DNA of 7,152 bases, taken from Burkholderiaceae bacterium (GTDB lineage Bacteria; Pseudomonadota; Gammaproteobacteria; Burkholderiales; Burkholderiaceae). The DNA lies in contig JAGOCV010000206.1 in NCBI GenBank assembly GCA_017998575.1, forward strand, positions 1-7,152. Direction: 5' to 3'. Below the pieces are notes generated by a model. That model was not told where the DNA came from. It saw nothing but the letters and a program-made list of their open reading frames with translations, and ran no database searches. The position numbers and the translations under genes were made by a program. Positions 1-7,152 of this stretch are shown piece by piece (within the stretch, counting starts at the first letter, position 1; every line of letters begins with the position of its first letter).

Positions 1-927
1 CATCGGGTCGATCTCGACCACCCAGCCGTGGCGGTTGGGCTCATTGGGGTGGCGGCTGGCGTCGAAGCGCTCGTCGTGCTCGTGCCAGCGGTAGCCGCTG
101 GGATCGCCCTTCTTCAGGCCCCAGCGGGTCTCGTGCGCATTGGGCGTGTCCGGGCCCTTGAAGTAGTTGATGAAGTTCTCTTCGCAGGTGAGGTACGTGC
201 CCCAGGGCGTGATGCCGCTGCCGCAGTTGTTGAACGTGCCCAGCACGTTGCGGCCGGTGGCGTCGGCCGCCGTCTTCAGCAGCGCGTGACCCGATGCGGG
301 GCCGCTCACCGTCATCGGTGTGCGGGCCGTGATGCGGCGTGCCCACGGCGAGGGTTGCACCACCTGCCAGGCATCGCCTTTCTGCTCTACCTCGATCACG
401 GCGACGCCGTGCGCTGCCTGGGCCTTGCGCACTTTCTCGGCCGTCCACGGCACCATGCCGCCCGCATGCAGCAGGCCGTCGTCGGTGTATTCATGGTTCA
501 TCACCAGCAGGCCGCGCTTCGATCCGTCGAGCTCGAAGTAGTGGATGCCGTCGTGGTGCATCCCCATCTGGGCTTCCTGCTCGGCGGCGGTGTTGGTGCC
601 GTCGGGCTTGAACTTCGGCATCTCGCCCGACAGGCCGACCGGGTCGCCCCAGGGCGCGATCACCTGCGCGGTGTAGCCCTCGGGCACGACGATGGTGTCG
701 GCAGTGGAGATCGGCACAGCCCTGAAGCCGATGCCCCTGGGCGCGCGGCTCAGATCAGCGGTGTTCGTGGCCGGACTGGCGCAGCCGGCCAGGCCCGCGA
801 ACAGGCCGCCGGCAGCCGTGGCCACGCCGCCGCGCACGAACAGGCGCCGCGACGGGTCGGACACTTCATGGATGCTCGGGTTGGAGGACGGATTGGAGTC
901 CTCCATGGTGCTGAAATCCTTGCTCAT
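1..927 (-). CDS. phoX: PhoX-family (DUF839) alkaline phosphatase, Tat-exported, 3' end cut by window edge
   Basis: Reading the minus strand from the ATG at 927 gives 309 uninterrupted codons to position 1, so this is the N-terminal part only; PhoX proteins are usually over 600 residues. Residues 26-32 read SRRLFVR, a twin-arginine motif, followed by a hydrophobic stretch ending in LAGC (Cys49), so it is either a Tat substrate cut by signal peptidase or a Tat lipoprotein. The family signature is clear: NNCGSG (Cys235), TPWGT (240-244), LTCEEN (246-251), and HGWVVEIDP close to the window edge. In characterised PhoX enzymes the conserved cysteine and acidic residues of this region help hold an iron-calcium cofactor that hydrolyses phosphomonoesters in the periplasm or outside the cell. 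Start choice: GAGAA lies 8 nt upstream, and the pre-Tat leader (residues 1-25, rich in Ser/Asn/Pro) looks typical of betaproteobacterial homologues. A later Met8 is possible but less likely. A candidate Pho box lies upstream. Family assignment is strong; the physiological substrate is inferred. Confidence 0.93.
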   Translation of the reverse strand, partial: MSKDFSTMEDSNPSSNPSIHEVSDPSRRLFVRGGVATAAGGLFAGLAGCASPATNTADLSRAPRGIGFRAVPISTADTIVVPEGYTAQVIAPWGDPVGLSGEMPKFKPDGTNTAAEQEAQMGMHHDGIHYFELDGSKRGLLVMNHEYTDDGLLHAGGMVPWTAEKVRKAQAAHGVAVIEVEQKGDAWQVVQPSPWARRITARTPMTVSGPASGHALLKTAADATGRNVLGTFNNCGSGITPWGTYLTCEENFINYFKGPDTPNAHETRWGLKKGDPSGYRWHEHDERFDASRHPNEPNRHGWVVEIDPM

Positions 928-970
928 CGGGAATGTTCTCGTGGTTGTCTGATGCACGAGAGCATCCCGT

Positions 971-986
971 CCGGCGATGACGCCGG
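971..986. repeat. 16-bp inverted repeat between the DUF3617 gene and phoX
   Basis: The arms CCGGCG (971-976) and CGCCGG (981-986) are perfect complements around a 4-nt loop. No T-rich run follows on either strand, so it does not look like an intrinsic terminator. It overlaps the proposed phoX -10 region and would lie at the promoter or the very start of the leader. It could be an operator or a small hairpin, or a chance product of high GC content. Confidence 0.4.
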
Positions 987-998
987 TGTGTCCGCAGG

Positions 999-1016
999 AT
1001 GTCAGCGGTGTGACGG
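999..1016 (-). promoter_or_regulatory. Candidate Pho box / PhoB-dependent promoter of phoX
   Basis: On the minus strand the sequence is CCGTCAC-ACCG-CTGACAT. This resembles two 7-bp PhoB half-sites (consensus CTGTCAT) separated by 4 bp: the first half matches 5 of 7 bases and the second 6 of 7. The second half also contains CTGACA (1005-1000), a 5/6 match to a sigma70 -35 box. A weak -10-like CGTCAT (982-977) follows after a 17-bp spacer. It lies 71 bp upstream of the phoX start. Classical PhoB promoters put the -10 nearer to the box, so the exact promoter geometry is uncertain. Confidence 0.5.
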
Positions 1017-1032
1017 CGCGCGCCGCCGGCGT

Positions 1033-1596
1033 TCAGGGCGTGTAGCGCTTGAGGCCGCCCGGGGCCGGGCCCGGCGCAGGTGCGGGCGTCGCCGGCTGCG
1101 GCGCGCGGATCGGTGTGCACGCGCCGACATAGCGGCCCGCCAGGCGCGTGTCGATGCGCATGTCCATGCCCGCGGCTTCGGTGACGATGCGGCCTTCGAT
1201 GCGGGTGTCCTTGAACTGCAGCTGCCCCTGGGCGGTGGAGGTCTGGCCGTTGAGGCGGCAGACGGCCTTCCATTCCAGCAGCTCCACCGTCGTGCGGCCC
1301 CGCTCGATGCTGCAACTGGCGCCGGGTGGCGTCATCAGCAGGTTGGAGGTGTCCCTGGCATCGAGGCAGCGGTCGACCTCGATCGGCCCCGTGTTGGGGC
1401 CCTCGATGCGCGGCGTGATCTCGATCGCCACGCCGATGCGCCACAGGCCCGAGCGCAGCTTGAAATCAGGCAGCGGCTCGGCGGCCGGCGCAGACGCGGA
1501 CGGCCGTGGCCCCTGCGCCGCGCACGCGCCGCTCCACAGCGCCAGGATGACGAGGCTCGCGGCGCCCCGCCGCGACAGGCCTGCAGGCAATCGCAT
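1033..1596 (-). CDS. DUF3617-type secreted protein, last gene of the tad operon
   Basis: This 187-residue protein has a signal peptide: Arg9-Arg10, a hydrophobic core at about 12-24, then ACAAQ with likely cleavage near residue 27. SGAC (22-25) is a poor lipobox because it lacks Leu at -3. After a Pro/Ala/Ser linker, the mature domain (about 44-163) begins with FKLRSGLWRIGVAIE and has four cysteines (77, 95, 113, 160), enough for two disulfides. The GLW opening, central cysteines, the GRIVTEAAGMDMRID segment and the late GRYVGAC fit the DUF3617 family of periplasmic proteins of unknown function. The tail is Pro/Ala rich. The start ATG has GAGGG 7 nt upstream and lies 12 nt after the tadE stop, so it is probably co-transcribed with the pilus genes. 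No biochemical role is known to me. The family call is by motif memory, without a profile search. Confidence 0.75.
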   Translation of the reverse strand: MRLPAGLSRRGAASLVILALWSGACAAQGPRPSASAPAAEPLPDFKLRSGLWRIGVAIEITPRIEGPNTGPIEVDRCLDARDTSNLLMTPPGASCSIERGRTTVELLEWKAVCRLNGQTSTAQGQLQFKDTRIEGRIVTEAAGMDMRIDTRLAGRYVGACTPIRAPQPATPAPAPGPAPGGLKRYTP

Positions 1597-1608
1597 ACGT
1601 CCGCCCTC

Positions 1609-2475
1609 TTACCGGTACGGCGTCTGCATGCGCACGACGGCCTCGGAAGTGATCGGGATGCGGTAGCCGCCCAGATTCCAGTTGATGAAGGGAATGTTGG
1701 TCTTGAGGATCTCGTTGACCTGGTCGAGCGCCTTCTGGGCCTCGTTCTTCATGTCCGTTCCCAGATAGGTGTCCACCGTGCCCAGCGCGCCGATGATCTT
1801 GCCGCCGTAGAGGTTGTGCAGGCCCTTGCAGGTGGTGTTCACCGGCAGCGCGGGGTTGGGGTCCTGGTAGAGCTTGCCGCCCATCACGTTGGAGATGTCG
1901 TCGGCGCCGGAGACCAGGGTGTAGAACACCACATTGGCGATGGGCACGATGAGCTTGGCGCAATACGTCACGCGGATCTTCAGGATGTTGGCATCCTGGA
2001 TGTTGACGCCGCCTTTCACGGTGGTCGGGCGGTACTGCAGGTTGTCGTTGGGAATCTGCTGCTTGCCCGAGCCGCGCGGATCGGCCGCCTTGTGCGCGTC
2101 GAACATGGTCGACGTCGGGTTGAGCACCGTCACCTTCGTGACCATCGGGTTGAAGACCTCGATCGTGCCCACCAGCCGCCCGCGCAGCATGCCCTCGAGG
2201 CCGGGCTTGTGCGTGAACAGTGGCGACAGGCCCGCGGCCAGCGAATCCTTCATCGAGGTCATGCTGCCGTTCTTGAGCGCGCCCGTGCGCACCGCGTTGA
2301 AGGTGGCGTAGTTGAGCTGGCTCTTGACCTGGTAGAGCAGCCCGAACTGCACGGCCGACAACAGCAGCAGCAGCAGGGTCGGCAGGATGATCAGGTACTC
2401 GACGATCGACTGGCCCGCCGCCGCGCGGGCGCCCCGCGAGCGCGGGCCGTGGCGGAAGCGGGCGGGCATCGTCAC
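1609..2475 (-). CDS. tadE: TadE-like pseudopilin of the Tad pilus
   Basis: This 288-residue protein has a basic N-terminus (1-20), then AAAG|QSIVEY with predicted cleavage after Gly21. Glu at +5 (Glu26) and Tyr at +6 are the hallmark of Flp and TadE/TadF substrates of the TadV-type prepilin peptidase. A hydrophobic helix follows (about 28-49, including a run of six leucines), then KSQLNYATFNAVRTGAL, matching the TadE Pfam-type opening. The C-terminal part is periplasmic and includes a second hydrophobic patch (LIVPIANVVFYTLV, about 175-188) flanked by Cys172 and Cys216, which could form a disulfide. It is longer than many TadE proteins. In Tad systems these minor pilins are membrane-anchored helpers of Flp assembly. 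The GTG start forms a GTGA overlap with the tadD stop and has AAGG 7 nt upstream; the ATG at 2469 is an alternative start two codons later. TadG-like classification is the main alternative. Confidence 0.85.
   Translation of the reverse strand: MTMPARFRHGPRSRGARAAAGQSIVEYLIILPTLLLLLLSAVQFGLLYQVKSQLNYATFNAVRTGALKNGSMTSMKDSLAAGLSPLFTHKPGLEGMLRGRLVGTIEVFNPMVTKVTVLNPTSTMFDAHKAADPRGSGKQQIPNDNLQYRPTTVKGGVNIQDANILKIRVTYCAKLIVPIANVVFYTLVSGADDISNVMGGKLYQDPNPALPVNTTCKGLHNLYGGKIIGALGTVDTYLGTDMKNEAQKALDQVNEILKTNIPFINWNLGGYRIPITSEAVVRMQTPYR
2362..2376 (-). repeat. Five-unit CTG/CAG trinucleotide repeat within tadE
   Basis: Five consecutive CAG units on the plus strand read as CTG codons on the coding strand and, with the adjacent TTG, give six leucines in the membrane helix of the TadE-like protein. 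Slippage here would add or remove a leucine without a frameshift. It may simply reflect Leu codon preference. Confidence 0.6.
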
Positions 2476-3014
2476 GGCGCGGCCTTCTCGCCGTTGCGCG
2501 CGGGTGCGGCATCACGGGCTTCTTCGGCCTGCGCGCGCAGTGCCGAGACACGGCCCACCTGCTCGACCAGCTCGTCGATGCGCCGGACCATGCCCTCCTC
2601 CGTCGGGTCCACCGCCATCTGGCCCTGCAGCAGGGCCGCATAGGCCTGGCGCAGGCGGATGACGGCCAGGTTGTGGTACGCGCGGGCATTGCCGTTGTCG
2701 GCCAGCAGCGCGCGGTTGTAGGCGGCGGCGGCCGGGTCGGGCCGGTTGTGGTTGGCGTACAGGTTGCCAAGGCGGAACCAGGTCTCGGCCTCGTTGGGCA
2801 CGCGCCGCAGCACGCTGATGTAGAGCGCCTCGGTGCGCGCGGCCTCGCCGTCGTTCGGGCCGAATTGCGCGCGCGTGAGCAGGTCCGTCTCGCCGCCCTG
2901 GGGCGACTGCACCAGGGGGCCGCCCTGCGTGCCGCCACCGGCGGCGCAGCCCGCCAGCAGCGCGGCCGCGAGGGCCAGCGCCGCGCAGCGTGCGGGCAGG
3001 TTCGTTACGTTCAT
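2472..3014 (-). CDS. tadD: TadD-like TPR lipoprotein
   Basis: This 180-residue protein starts MNVTNLPARC and has a lipoprotein signal peptide ending in LLAGC, so Cys23 would be lipidated. A Gly/Gln/Ser linker precedes two tetratricopeptide-like helical pairs: about 60-90 (EALYISVLRRVPNEAETWFRLGNLY) and 91-124 (PDPAAAAYNRALLADNGNARAYHNLAVIRLRQA). A charged helix (about 138-168) and a short polar tail complete it. TadD proteins are TPR lipoproteins needed for Tad pilus biogenesis, probably by helping the RcpA secretin form or insert. The start was chosen for its ribosome binding site (GGAGAA, 4 nt upstream) and because the signal peptide begins there; a longer frame running up to 3221 only shadows the DUF192 gene. 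The start forms an ATGA overlap with the DUF192 stop and the end a GTGA overlap with tadE. It is shorter than many TadD proteins, with fewer TPR units. Confidence 0.87.
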   Translation of the reverse strand: MNVTNLPARCAALALAAALLAGCAAGGGTQGGPLVQSPQGGETDLLTRAQFGPNDGEAARTEALYISVLRRVPNEAETWFRLGNLYANHNRPDPAAAAYNRALLADNGNARAYHNLAVIRLRQAYAALLQGQMAVDPTEEGMVRRIDELVEQVGRVSALRAQAEEARDAAPARNGEKAAP

Positions 3015-3358
3015 CGGTTTCTCCATTCGAGCCGGTCGCCGACGGCCAGGCCGAGGCGATCGATCTCGCCGGCCACCATCTCCACCGCATGGCGCGCGCG
3101 CCATGACCAGGCGGCCCGCAGCGGCGGAAGGTTCCGGCACAGTTTGACGACACGCTCGCCCGCGTCGACGAAAGCCACGTCCAGCGCGTAGCGCATGCCC
3201 ACGGTATGGATGGACGAGCACGAGGTGATCAGCAGCGCCTCGCCCGCCACCAGCGGCCGCCGGCCCAGCAGGCCACGCATGCGCGTGAGGGCGCTGTCGG
3301 CGCGCCAGGCCCTGGGCACCAGCGGCGTGCCCCCGGGCGGACGGAACAGCACCCCCAT
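3011..3358 (-). CDS. DUF192 (COG1430-type) protein inside the tad operon
   Basis: From the ATG at 3358 this is a 115-residue protein without a signal peptide or membrane segment, hence probably cytoplasmic. It matches the DUF192 pattern: ALTRMRGLLGRRPL (about 23-36), an acceptor-type block SSIHTVGMRYALDVAFVD (48-65), GERVVKLCRNLPP, then a C-terminal part with EMVAGEIDRLGLAVGDRLEW. DUF192 proteins are small beta-barrel-like domains with no agreed biochemical function. An ATG directly abutting the tadC stop (3373) is also in frame and would add five residues. I prefer 3358 because GGAAGG stands 7 nt before it and no comparable signal precedes 3373. The stop overlaps the tadD start (ATGA). Its place between tadC and tadD implies stoichiometric co-expression with the pilus machine, but its role there is unknown. 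Confidence 0.87.
   Translation of the reverse strand: MGVLFRPPGGTPLVPRAWRADSALTRMRGLLGRRPLVAGEALLITSCSSIHTVGMRYALDVAFVDAGERVVKLCRNLPPLRAAWSWRARHAVEMVAGEIDRLGLAVGDRLEWRNR
3019..3024 (-). promoter_or_regulatory. Ribosome binding site deciding the tadD start
   Basis: GGAGAA on the minus strand lies 4 nt before the ATG at 3014, inside the end of the DUF192 coding sequence. It supports this start over upstream in-frame Met codons (for example at 3026) that have no lipoprotein signal directly behind them. Confidence 0.7.
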
Positions 3359-3365
3359 CGGCAGA

Positions 3366-3371
3366 CCTTCC
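3366..3371 (-). promoter_or_regulatory. Ribosome binding site favouring the shorter DUF192 start
   Basis: GGAAGG on the minus strand lies 7 nt upstream of the ATG at 3358 and itself overlaps the alternative start codon at 3373-3371. This layout suggests that ribosomes ending tadC re-engage here and initiate at the second ATG. Confidence 0.6.
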
Positions 3372-3373
3372 AT

Positions 3374-4258
3374 CTACATGATGCCCGAGGCCAGGAACTT
3401 CATGGCGATCGGGAAACCCAGGATCAGGAAGGTGAGCGGGAAGATGAACACCAGCAGCGGGAAGATCAGCTTCACCGGCGCTTCCATGGCCTGCTTCTCG
3501 GCGCGCTGGAAGCGCTCGGAGCGGCGTTGCTCGGCCTGCGCGCGCAGCGCCGTGCCCAGCCGCGCGCCCATCTTCTCGGCCTGGATGGTGGTGCCCACGA
3601 AGCTGGTGATCTCGCTCATCTGCATGCGCGCTTCCATTCGGCGCAGTGCATCGGCACGCGGCACGCCGGCACGCAGGTCACGCACGACCAGATAGAACTC
3701 GTGCTTGAGCGGGCCCGGCGGGCCCTTTTCCATGGCCTGGTTGATGGCGCCCGTCATGTTGAGGCCCGCCTCCACCGCCATGGTGATGTAGTCGAGGTAG
3801 GTGGGCAGCGTCTTCTGAACCTGCACCACGCGCTTCTTGCGCACGTCCGACAACCAGATGGTGGGGTAGTAGAAGCCCACCAGCAGCGCCACGAACAGGC
3901 TCATGGGCGAGCTCTTTTCCAGAGCGCCCAGGCAGAACCAGGTGAAGCCGAAGGCGATCAGCATGCACAGGAAGCGCAGCGCGAAGAACTGCTCGGCGCC
4001 CATCAGGAACGACACGCCCGTCAGCTGCAGCTGCTTGGAAGTCTTCTGCAGCGCGGCCTGTGGCAGGAAGCGGCCCACGTGGTGCTCGAAAAAGCGCACC
4101 AGCGGCCAGGCCATGCGCAGGATGGGCGGCAGCGCATCGAGGTAAGCCCGGTTCTCGTCGGGCACCTGCTGCTTGAGGCGGCCCAGCGCGAACACGAAGC
4201 ACAGCACCGCCAGGCCGAACAGCATGGCGATGAGGAAGATGAAGAGGGAGTCGGTCAT
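3374..4258 (-). CDS. tadC: TadC inner-membrane platform protein (T2SF/GspF family)
   Basis: This 294-residue protein has an N-terminal transmembrane helix (about 5-26), a cytoplasmic stretch with positive and aromatic residues, a pair of hydrophobic segments (about 95-130), a cytoplasmic T2SF helical domain (about 145-255) and a final strongly hydrophobic segment (about 263-287, ending in LTFLILGFPIAMKFLA). Motifs typical of the family include YLDYITMAVEAGLNMTGAI and the late block EKMGARLGTALRAQAEQRRSERFQRAEKQAMEAPVK (split here by function: adaptor helix then APVK before the last membrane segment). With TadB it forms the GspF-like platform on which TadA drives Flp pilin assembly. The ATG lies 12 nt after the tadB stop, with GAGGA overlapping that stop as a ribosome binding site. 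The TAG stop abuts the next ATG. Length and topology look normal. Confidence 0.93.
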   Translation of the reverse strand: MTDSLFIFLIAMLFGLAVLCFVFALGRLKQQVPDENRAYLDALPPILRMAWPLVRFFEHHVGRFLPQAALQKTSKQLQLTGVSFLMGAEQFFALRFLCMLIAFGFTWFCLGALEKSSPMSLFVALLVGFYYPTIWLSDVRKKRVVQVQKTLPTYLDYITMAVEAGLNMTGAINQAMEKGPPGPLKHEFYLVVRDLRAGVPRADALRRMEARMQMSEITSFVGTTIQAEKMGARLGTALRAQAEQRRSERFQRAEKQAMEAPVKLIFPLLVFIFPLTFLILGFPIAMKFLASGIM

Positions 4259-4270
4259 GCGCCCTGGTCC

Positions 4271-5119
4271 TCAGACATCGATGTTGACGATCTTGCGGAT
4301 GAAGAAGTAGCCGACGAATTCGGCCACGATGATGAAGGCCAGCGTGATCCAGCCGTACCAGGTGGTGAACAGCGGCTCCATCGCCTCCGGCTCCATGTAC
4401 TTCAGGATGAACATGAGGAAGAGCGGCAGGCAGGTCATCACGATGCCCTGCATGCGGCCCTGGGCCGTCAGCGCCTGGATCTTGCCTTCCATCGTGAGCT
4501 TGCGGCGCAGCGTGTCGGCGATGCCCTGCAGCGTGTCGGCCAGGTTGCCGCCCACCTCGCGCGAGATGCGCATGCCGGCCACCACCATGATGAAGTCCTG
4601 CAGCGGCATGCGCCGCTCCATGTTCTGCAGCGCGGTGTCCAGATCCACGCCCAGGCGCTGCTCGCGCAGCATGAGCTCGAACTCCTGGCTCACCGGCGGC
4701 TGCGATTCCGACACCATCGATTCGAGCGCCACGTTCAGGCTGGCGCCGGCACGCAGGGTGCCGGCCACCATCAGCAGCGCATCTGGCAGCTGCTCCTCGA
4801 ACTTGCGCTCGCGCTTCTTCTTGAGCCAGGCCACCATGAAGCGCGGCCCGATGATGATGGCGATGGCCGCGCCGATGGCGAACACCGGGTTCTCCGTCAT
4901 CACGTAGATCGCGGCGGGAATGAACACGAACGCCAGCACGTTCATGTAGAACAGCTTCGTGGCGTCCACGAAGATGAACATCTCCGACAGCGTGCCCGAG
5001 GCCTGCGCCTGCAGGCTGCGCTTCTGGCGGCGCAGGCCGCTCTCGGCGATCTGCAGGACGGCCCAGATGATGGTGATGGCCGCAAGGGCCACGACGCCGA
5101 TGACGAGTTCCAGTACCAC
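4271..5119 (-). CDS. tadB: TadB inner-membrane platform protein (T2SF/GspF family)
   Basis: This 282-residue protein starts with a GTG that directly follows the tadA stop (TAAGTG); GGGAG about 7-8 nt upstream, inside tadA, serves as ribosome binding site. It has an N-terminal membrane helix (about 2-24), a pair of hydrophobic segments (about 58-95), a cytoplasmic T2SF domain (about 105-215) and two C-terminal helices (about 222-240 and 253-275). Recognisable motifs are LPDALLMVAGTLRAGASLNVAL, VAGMRISREVGGNLADTLQ and LRRKLTMEGKIQALTAQGRMQG (quoted in parts). TadB is the partner of TadC in the Tad platform complex, contacting the TadA ATPase and the pilin path in the inner membrane. The order tadA-tadB-tadC and the zero-gap junction support translational coupling. 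Which paralogue is TadB rather than TadC is decided by order and by the fit of the N-terminal region. Confidence 0.93.
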   Translation of the reverse strand: MVLELVIGVVALAAITIIWAVLQIAESGLRRQKRSLQAQASGTLSEMFIFVDATKLFYMNVLAFVFIPAAIYVMTENPVFAIGAAIAIIIGPRFMVAWLKKKRERKFEEQLPDALLMVAGTLRAGASLNVALESMVSESQPPVSQEFELMLREQRLGVDLDTALQNMERRMPLQDFIMVVAGMRISREVGGNLADTLQGIADTLRRKLTMEGKIQALTAQGRMQGIVMTCLPLFLMFILKYMEPEAMEPLFTTWYGWITLAFIIVAEFVGYFFIRKIVNIDV

Positions 5120-7042
<1,923 letters not shown>

Positions 7043-7085
7043 GCGGTGTGTGTCCTGCTCTTGTCTGGCTGCGGTGGCGCGGCTG

Positions 7086-7152
7086 TCAGTCGACCAGGCC
7101 CTTCTTGCCCAGGGCGCCCTCGAAGCGCTCGCGCATGGCCTTGGCCTTGTCC
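7086..7152 (-). CDS. C-terminal 21 codons of an upstream gene, possibly TadZ/CpaE
   Basis: Minus-strand codons from 7151 read DKAKAMRERFEGALGKKGLVD and end at a TGA (7088-7086). The tail is charged and helical, then GKKG-rich. It ends 43 nt before tadA, in the same orientation. In Burkholderiales-type Tad loci the gene just before tadA normally encodes the TadZ/CpaE ParA-like ATPase, which localises the machine. Only position supports that; 21 residues cannot identify it. Confidence 0.5.
   Translation of the reverse strand, partial: DKAKAMRERFEGALGKKGLVD

Larger units (their letters stand above)
928..1032. other. 105-bp gap between the DUF3617 gene and phoX
   Basis: This is the only sizeable non-coding stretch in the window. 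It holds the candidate Pho box, the 16-bp inverted repeat and a 12-bp GC palindrome CGGCGCGCGCCG (1014-1025). No T-tract terminator is seen on the minus strand, so some read-through from the tad operon into phoX cannot be excluded. Confidence 0.7.

Noticed and set aside
971..1025. Intrinsic terminator after the DUF3617 gene
   Set aside because: Hairpins exist (971-986 and the GC palindrome 1014-1025) but no run of T follows either on the minus strand.
866..1444. Minus-strand open frame of 192 codons bridging the DUF3617 gene and phoX
   Set aside because: It is out of frame with both neighbours, which have signal peptides and family motifs, and it crosses the regulatory gap.
28..2643. Plus-strand open frame of 871 codons opposite phoX, the DUF3617 gene, tadE and tadD
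   Set aside because: It runs antisense across four well-supported genes and their intergenic gap. Its translation is Arg/His/Ala/Val-rich with no recognisable domain, as expected for a stop-poor antisense frame in GC-rich DNA.
1466..2938. Minus-strand open frame of 490 codons across the tadD-tadE-DUF3617 region
   Set aside because: It is a frame-shifted shadow of tadD and tadE. The real frames carry the lipobox, TPRs and prepilin motif.
3015..3221. Upstream extension of tadD to a start at 3221
   Set aside because: The extra 69 codons overlap the DUF192 gene out of frame. The lipoprotein signal and the GGAGAA ribosome binding site place the start at 3014.

Overview
The window is GC-rich, with strong G/C bias at third codon positions. 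Every gene I can support lies on the minus strand, so the biological reading order runs from high to low coordinates. Gene content and order (an FHA-fused CpaF/TadA ATPase, TadB, TadC, a DUF192 protein, a TadD lipoprotein, a TadE-like pseudopilin, a DUF3617 protein, then a Tat-exported PhoX phosphatase) suggest a betaproteobacterium of the order Burkholderiales, probably Comamonadaceae-like. That placement is by family resemblance and is not proved.

Positions 7152 to 1033 hold the distal half of a Tad/Flp (type IVc) pilus operon. The last 21 codons of an upstream gene, by position probably the TadZ/CpaE-type ATPase, enter at the right edge. Then follow tadA (7042-5120), tadB (5119-4271), tadC (4258-3374), a DUF192 gene (about 3358-3011), tadD (3014-2472), a tadE-like gene (2475-1609) and a DUF3617 gene (1596-1033). 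Spacing is extremely tight: TAAGTG and TAGATG abutments, ATGA and GTGA overlaps, and 12-nt gaps. This fits one translationally coupled transcript whose promoter, pilin (flp), prepilin peptidase, RcpC and secretin genes would lie beyond 7152.

The genes fit one machine. TadA is the cytoplasmic ATPase motor, and TadB and TadC are its inner-membrane platform. TadD is a TPR lipoprotein likely to help secretin or pilotin assembly. The TadE-like protein carries a prepilin peptidase motif with Glu at +5. The DUF192 and DUF3617 proteins are the unexplained members. No tadF or tadG is present between tadE and the operon's apparent end.

Positions 927 to 1 hold the first 309 codons of phoX, open at the left edge. 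It is preceded by a 105-bp gap that contains a good candidate Pho box (999-1016) and a 16-bp palindrome, so it is probably a separate phosphate-starvation transcription unit. No RNA genes, mobile elements or CRISPR arrays were seen. Nothing here is a clearly new system. The points most worth a second look are the FHA domain with altered phosphate-binding positions, the two non-canonical operon members, and the candidate Pho box.
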